Source: Streptomyces sp. RKAG290 (GTDB lineage: Bacteria > Actinomycetota > Actinomycetes > Streptomycetales > Streptomycetaceae). From it: a DNA stretch of 64,000 nt. The position numbers and the translations under genes are program-made. Location of the stretch: the NCBI RefSeq assembly GCF_023701695.1, contig NZ_JAJOZC010000001.1, forward strand, positions 2,480,001 to 2,544,000, given 5' to 3'. Of the stretch, positions 60,482-64,000 are shown piece after piece (position 1 is the stretch's first letter; each line of letters starts with the position of its first letter). Below the pieces are notes generated by a model. That model ran no database searches and had not been told where the DNA came from. It saw only the letters and a list, made by a program, of their open reading frames with translations.

Positions 60482-62169
60482 CGGTCCTCTCCCCCGTCCC
60501 GGGGGTCGGTCTCGGTGCGGTCGGCAGCCGGGTCCTGCGGTGCCGGTGAGTCCGCCGGCCGCGGTGACGTCTCCGGTGCCGGTGAGTCGGCGGGCCGCAG
60601 TGACTTCGCCGGTGCCGCCGGTTCGTCGGGCGCTTCGAGGTGGCCGCTGGCGGCGCCGGTCATCGCCGAGCCGAGCTCCTCCGGGGTGACGGTCGCCGGG
60701 TCGGCGTCCGCGACGAGCCCGCCGCGGTACATGACGCGCAGCGTGTCGGAGAGCCCGATCAGCTCGTCCAGGTCGGCGGAGATCAGCAGCACCGCGAGCC
60801 CCTCGCGGCGCGCCGCACGGATCTGGTCCCAGATCTGGGCCTGGGCGCCGACGTCCACGCCCCGGGTCGGGTGCGCGGCGATCAGGAGCTTGGGCGAGTG
60901 GCTCATCTCGCGGCCGACGATCAGCTTCTGCTGGTTGCCGCCGGAGAGCGAGGCCGCGGTGACCTCGATGCCGGGGGTGCGCACGTCGTACTCGCGCACG
61001 ATCCGCTCGGTGTCGGCGCGGGCCGCCTTGAGGTCGAGGAAGGCGCCCTTGCTGTTGGGGCGTTCGGTGACGTGGCCGAGGATCCGGTTCTCCCAGAGCG
61101 GGGCCTCCAGCAGCAGTCCGTGCCGGTGCCGGTCCTCGGGGATGACGGCCATTCCGTCCTCGCGGCGCTTGCGTGTCGCCGCGCGGGTGATGTCCGCGCC
61201 GTCCAGGGTGAGGGCACCCGCGTCGAGGGTGCGCATGCCCATGATCGCGTCGACCAGTTCGGACTGGCCGTTGCCCTCGACGCCCGCGATGCCGAGGACC
61301 TCGCCCTTGTGGATGGTGAAGGTGATGCCGTCCAGCACGGAGCGCACCACCCCGTCCGGGTCGGTGGCGGTCAGCCGCAGTCCGTCGACGGTCAGCATCG
61401 GCGTGTCGGTGACGGTCGACTCGCGGGTCTCCGGCGACGGCAGCTCACTGCCGACCATCAGCTCGGCGAGCTGCTTGGTCGTGGTGTGCGCGGGATCGGC
61501 GGTGCCCACGGTCGTACCGCGGCGGATGACGGTGATCTCGTCGGCCACCGACAGCACCTCGCCCAGCTTGTGCGAGATGAAGATGACGGTCAGGCCCTCC
61601 GCCTTGAGCTCGCGCAGGTTGTCGAAGAGCGCCTCGACCTCCTGCGGTACGAGGACGGCGGTGGGCTCGTCGAGGATCAGGGTGCGGGCGCCCCGGTAGA
61701 GGACCTTGAGGATCTCCACGCGCTGGCGGTCGGCGACGCCGAGGTCCTCGACCATGGCGTCCGGCCGGACGCCGAGACCGTACGACTCGGAGATCTCCTT
61801 GATCTTCGCGCGGGCCCGGTCGCCGATGCCGTACAGCTTCTCGGAGCCGAGTACGACGTTCTCCAGGACGGTCAGGTAGTCGGCGAGCATGAAGTGCTGG
61901 TGCACCATGCCGATGCCGCGGTCGATGGCGTCGCCCGGGTTGGAGAACGTGGCCTGTTCGCCGTCCACCGCGATGGTGCCCTCGTCCGGCTTCTGCATGC
62001 CGTACAGGATCTTCATCAGAGTGGACTTGCCGGCGCCGTTCTCACCGACGAGAGCGTGGACGGTGCCGCGGCGCACGGTGATGTCGATGTCGTGGTTGGC
62101 CACGACCCCGGGGAACCGCTTGGTGATGCCGCGGAGCTCCACGGCATGAGGACTGCTGGACGCGTTGAT
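60478..62169 (-). CDS. Nucleoside ABC transporter ATPase with two ABC domains
   Basis: Two nucleotide-binding domains in tandem: the first with Walker A 'GENGAGKST', signature 'LGVADRQRVEILKVL' and Walker B 'LILDEP'; the second degenerate ('GVEGNGQSELVD' for Walker A) with signature 'LSGGNQQK'. This is the RbsA/YufO arrangement of sugar and nucleoside importers. No ATG, GTG or TTG start fits the AAGGAG at 62183-62178; exactly 8 bases later the in-frame codon is ATC (62169), followed by 'NASSSPHAVELRG'. The alternative start GTG 62142 has no ribosome-binding site. About 40 C-terminal residues are Pro/Ala repeats. Confidence 0.88.
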   Translation of the reverse strand: MNASSSPHAVELRGITKRFPGVVANHDIDITVRRGTVHALVGENGAGKSTLMKILYGMQKPDEGTIAVDGEQATFSNPGDAIDRGIGMVHQHFMLADYLTVLENVVLGSEKLYGIGDRARAKIKEISESYGLGVRPDAMVEDLGVADRQRVEILKVLYRGARTLILDEPTAVLVPQEVEALFDNLRELKAEGLTVIFISHKLGEVLSVADEITVIRRGTTVGTADPAHTTTKQLAELMVGSELPSPETRESTVTDTPMLTVDGLRLTATDPDGVVRSVLDGITFTIHKGEVLGIAGVEGNGQSELVDAIMGMRTLDAGALTLDGADITRAATRKRREDGMAVIPEDRHRHGLLLEAPLWENRILGHVTERPNSKGAFLDLKAARADTERIVREYDVRTPGIEVTAASLSGGNQQKLIVGREMSHSPKLLIAAHPTRGVDVGAQAQIWDQIRAARREGLAVLLISADLDELIGLSDTLRVMYRGGLVADADPATVTPEELGSAMTGAASGHLEAPDEPAAPAKSLRPADSPAPETSPRPADSPAPQDPAADRTETDPRDGGEDR

Positions 62170-62234
62170 GGCGCACTCTCCTTGGCAGGAGCGGAGGGCA
62201 AAGGCGGTGGGGGTGCCGATAGCGGGGGCGGAAA

Positions 62235-62240
62235 AAGGTA
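62235..62240 (-). promoter_or_regulatory. Putative -10 box of the ABC operon
   Basis: On the minus strand TACCTT follows the operator by about 17 bases, so the operator would cover the -35 region. Confidence 0.45.
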
Positions 62241-62253
62241 CCGCGCCGGAACG

Positions 62254-62273
62254 GGCGCTACGCGCGTAGCGCC
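62254..62273. promoter_or_regulatory. Nucleoside-regulon operator, ABC transporter site
   Basis: The 12-bp core CTACGCGCGTAG (62258-62269) lies in a perfect 20-bp palindrome, the longest symmetry of the six sites. Confidence 0.88.
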
Positions 62274-62286
62274 ACCGAATCGTTGG

Positions 62287-62304
62287 CCACCTGTTCACAG
62301 GTGG
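62287..62304. repeat. Perfect 8-bp inverted repeat CCACCTGT/ACAGGTGG
   Basis: The arms are 62287-62294 and 62297-62304, between the strong terminator and the operator. It may be a second regulatory site. Confidence 0.4.
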
Positions 62305-62329
62305 CGTACGGGGACCGGTGACGGTACGT

Positions 62330-62379
62330 GAATCGGGGCCCGGGAGAGCGGCCGAAGCCGCTCTCCCGGGCCCCGATTC
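62330..62379 (-). terminator. Very strong terminator of bmpA, 23-bp perfect stem
   Basis: The arms 62330-62352 and 62357-62379 pair without mismatch around a CGAA tetraloop, 11 bases past the bmpA stop. It separates the binding-protein gene from the ABC operon. Confidence 0.93.
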
Positions 62380-62390
62380 GACGGGCCGGA

Positions 62391-63431
62391 TCAGGTCGTG
62401 GTCTTGACCTTGATGCTGCCGTCGACGATCTTCTTCTTCGCCGCGTCGAGCTGTGCCTGGATGTCCTTGAGGTGGTCACCCGTGGTGGTCAGGCTGACGC
62501 CGCCCTTGGCCAGGGAGTACGTCTGCGTGCCGGTCAGCGGCTTGCCGTCCTTGACGGACTTGATCAGGTCGAAGACGCCGGCGTCGACGTTCTTGACGAC
62601 CGAGGTCAGGATCGTGTCCTTGTACTTCGCCAGCGCCGGGTCCAGGGCCTGGTCGGAGTCGACACCGATGGACCAGGCACCCTTCTGGCCCGCGACGGCC
62701 TCGATCGAACCGGCACCCGAGCCGCCCGCGGCGGCGAAGATGACGTCGACGCCCTTGTCGAGCATGCCCTTGGCGGCGGCCTTGCCCTTGTCGGGGCTGC
62801 CGAAGCCGGACAGGTCCGAACCGGTGGACAGGTACTGGATCTGCACCTTGGCCTTGGGGTTCGTGTCAATGACGCCCTGCTGGAAACCGGCGGCGAACTT
62901 CTTGATCAGCGGAAGGTCCACACCACCGATGAAGCCGACCTGGCCGTCCTTGGACTTCAGCGCCGCCGCGACACCGGCGAGGTAGGAGCCCTGCTCCTCG
63001 GTGAAGACGATCGAGGCGACGTTCTTCGCGTCGGAGACCGAGTCCACCAGGCCGAAGTTGACCTTCGGGTACTTGGGGGCGATCTTGTCGACCGCGTCCT
63101 TGTAGGCGAAGCCGATCGCGATGACCGGGTCGTAGCCACCCTCGGCGAGCGACTGCAGCCGCTGCTCGCGGTCGGCCGGGGTCTCACCGTTCTTGGCGGT
63201 GAGCTCCTTCGTCTGCGCCTTGAACTCGGCCTTGGCCTTGTCCAGACCGCGGGCTGCGGAGTCGTTGAACGAGTTGTCGCCACGGCCGCCCACGTCGTAG
63301 GCCATGCCGATCTTCAGCTGGCCCTTGTCGGACGTGCTGCTCTCGTCGGACGAGCTGCCACACGCGGTGGCGGTGAGCGCGAGCGCCGCGGTAACGGCAC
63401 ACGCTGCGGTGATCTTGGATACCCGGCGCAA
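62391..63431 (-). CDS. bmpA: BmpA-type nucleoside-binding lipoprotein
   Basis: The 346-residue substrate-binding lipoprotein of the importer has a lipobox (TATAC) near residue 24 and the family motifs 'IGMAYDVGGRGDNSFNDSA', 'PVIAIGFAYKDAV', 'EEQGSYLAGVAAAL' and 'GVDSDQ'. The start is TTG 63431, with GAAGGAG 7 bases upstream; no ATG or GTG fits better. It is followed by a strong terminator, so it can be made in excess over the ABC subunits, as is usual for binding proteins. An operator-like site precedes it. Confidence 0.94.
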   Translation of the reverse strand: MRRVSKITAACAVTAALALTATACGSSSDESSTSDKGQLKIGMAYDVGGRGDNSFNDSAARGLDKAKAEFKAQTKELTAKNGETPADREQRLQSLAEGGYDPVIAIGFAYKDAVDKIAPKYPKVNFGLVDSVSDAKNVASIVFTEEQGSYLAGVAAALKSKDGQVGFIGGVDLPLIKKFAAGFQQGVIDTNPKAKVQIQYLSTGSDLSGFGSPDKGKAAAKGMLDKGVDVIFAAAGGSGAGSIEAVAGQKGAWSIGVDSDQALDPALAKYKDTILTSVVKNVDAGVFDLIKSVKDGKPLTGTQTYSLAKGGVSLTTTGDHLKDIQAQLDAAKKKIVDGSIKVKTTT

Positions 63432-63487
63432 GGGAAGGCTCCTTCAAACCTGACCGAAGCGCCTCTTCCGGCGCTGGTTTCGCGGCG

Positions 63488-63505
63488 ATCGTAACGCGCG
63501 TAGAT
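63488..63505. promoter_or_regulatory. Nucleoside-regulon operator, bmpA site
   Basis: The minus strand reads ATCTACGCGCGTTACGAT: two mismatches to the 12-bp core, but with an ATC/GAT outer dyad. The -10 box TACGAT is part of the site. The start codon is about 57 bases further on. Confidence 0.75.
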
Positions 63506-63569
63506 GTCAGATAAAGCCCTGTACGGAAGCCGTTATCGGATCGTCGCGAACCGGGGGTGACCTGTCCTG

Positions 63570-64000
63570 TTACGGATGGTTGACATCCAGCAACGCGGAG
63601 GCGGTGAAGAGCTCCACCCCAACCGTGATCGCCTCCTCGTCCACGTCGAAGTTGCCCCGGTGCAGGTCCAGACCGCGCGTGTCGCCGGGGGTACGGACCC
63701 CGAGCCGGGCCATCGCGCCCGGCACGTGCTCCAGATACCAGGAGAAGTCCTCCCCGCCCAGGCTCTGTTCGGTGTCCTCGATCGCATACGAACCACGGCG
63801 GGCGGTCATCGCGCCGGCGAGCAGGTCGATCGAGGTGCTGTCGTTGACCACCGGCGGAACGCCCCGGATGTAGTTGATCAGCGTCTTCGCACCGTACATT
63901 CCGGCCACCTCGTCGATCGCGGCGTGCACCAGGTCCGGTGCGTCGCGCCAGGCGGTCAGATCCAGGCAGCGAACCGTGCCGGACAGTTCGGCGTGTTGCG
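63570..64000 (-). CDS. M20-family amidohydrolase, C-terminal part (cut by window edge)
   Basis: The frame is open to base 64000, giving the last roughly 143 residues. 'SGTVRCLDLTAWRDAPDLVHAAIDEVAG' in pieces, 'INYIRGVPPVVND' and the metal-site stretch 'SLGGEDFSWYLEHVPGAMARLG' followed by 'DLHRGNFDVDEEAI' are typical of M20 peptidases and amidohydrolases such as AmiA/HipO. The family removes acyl groups from amino acids using two metals. The N-terminal metal ligands are outside the window. Confidence 0.9.
   Translation of the reverse strand, partial: QHAELSGTVRCLDLTAWRDAPDLVHAAIDEVAGMYGAKTLINYIRGVPPVVNDSTSIDLLAGAMTARRGSYAIEDTEQSLGGEDFSWYLEHVPGAMARLGVRTPGDTRGLDLHRGNFDVDEEAITVGVELFTASALLDVNHP

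Noticed and set aside
1..64000. tRNA and rRNA genes
   Set aside because: No cloverleaf-like sequence or rRNA signature was noticed on reading; a dedicated covariance search would settle it.

Overview
This window is high-GC actinobacterial chromosome, almost certainly Streptomyces. Codon third positions are nearly all G or C. The gene order hutH, cdgE, enoyl-CoA hydratase, adenylate cyclase, birA, pccB/pccE, maf, accA2, deoR-type, lpdA-type, PNP, sugar-phosphate mutase, deoC, ALDH pair, uridine kinase, sigQ/afsQ1/afsQ2, add, deoA, cdd, nucleoside ABC transporter matches the conserved core around SCO4880-SCO4932 of S. coelicolor, as I recall that map. No rRNA, tRNA or CRISPR array was seen.

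Layout. 1-1.8 kb: an L,D-transpeptidase lipoprotein cut by the window edge, an acidic protein and a tiny LAxTG surface protein. 1.9-8 kb, minus strand: hutH, the diguanylate cyclase cdgE, an enoyl-CoA hydratase, adenylate cyclase and birA. 8.1-13.6 kb: pccB-pccE, a 42-aa membrane protein, maf and the biotinylated subunit accA2. BirA, AccA2, PccB and PccE together make a complete propionyl/acetyl-CoA carboxylase module. 13.7-17 kb: TetR and DeoR regulators and an LpdA-type quinone reductase. 17.2-30.6 kb: nucleoside degradation (PNP, mutase, deoC, ALDH pair, uridine kinase) interrupted by accessory genes. 30.9-35.4 kb: two exported rhamnosidase-like hydrolases. 35.6-40.3 kb: sigQ and the afsQ1-afsQ2-lipoprotein operon. 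40.4-51.7 kb: add, then accessory genes including a Flp-pilin-like protein with three repeats, a WhiJ/DUF397/ATPase set, a LysR-MFS pair, an L,D-transpeptidase and an ECF sigma factor. 51.7-56.2 kb: an island of small exported proteins and decayed insertion sequences. 56.3-63.4 kb: deoA, cdd, two permeases, an ABC ATPase and a BmpA-type lipoprotein. 63.6 kb to the end: part of an M20 hydrolase.

The unifying observation is a 12-bp palindrome, CTACGCGCGTAG, present exactly or nearly so at six promoters: PNP, deoC, add, deoA, the nucleoside ABC operon and bmpA. All six genes or operons import or break down nucleosides, so the window appears to hold one dispersed regulon. In several cases the palindrome abuts a -10 box placed 6-7 bases before the start codon, suggesting leaderless mRNAs.

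Caution on sequence quality: cdgE, the lpdA-type gene and the lysR gene are each interrupted only by single-base losses inside short G/C runs, and the IS481 remnant shows one as well. This pattern fits homopolymer sequencing error better than gene decay. I annotate these genes across the frameshifts.
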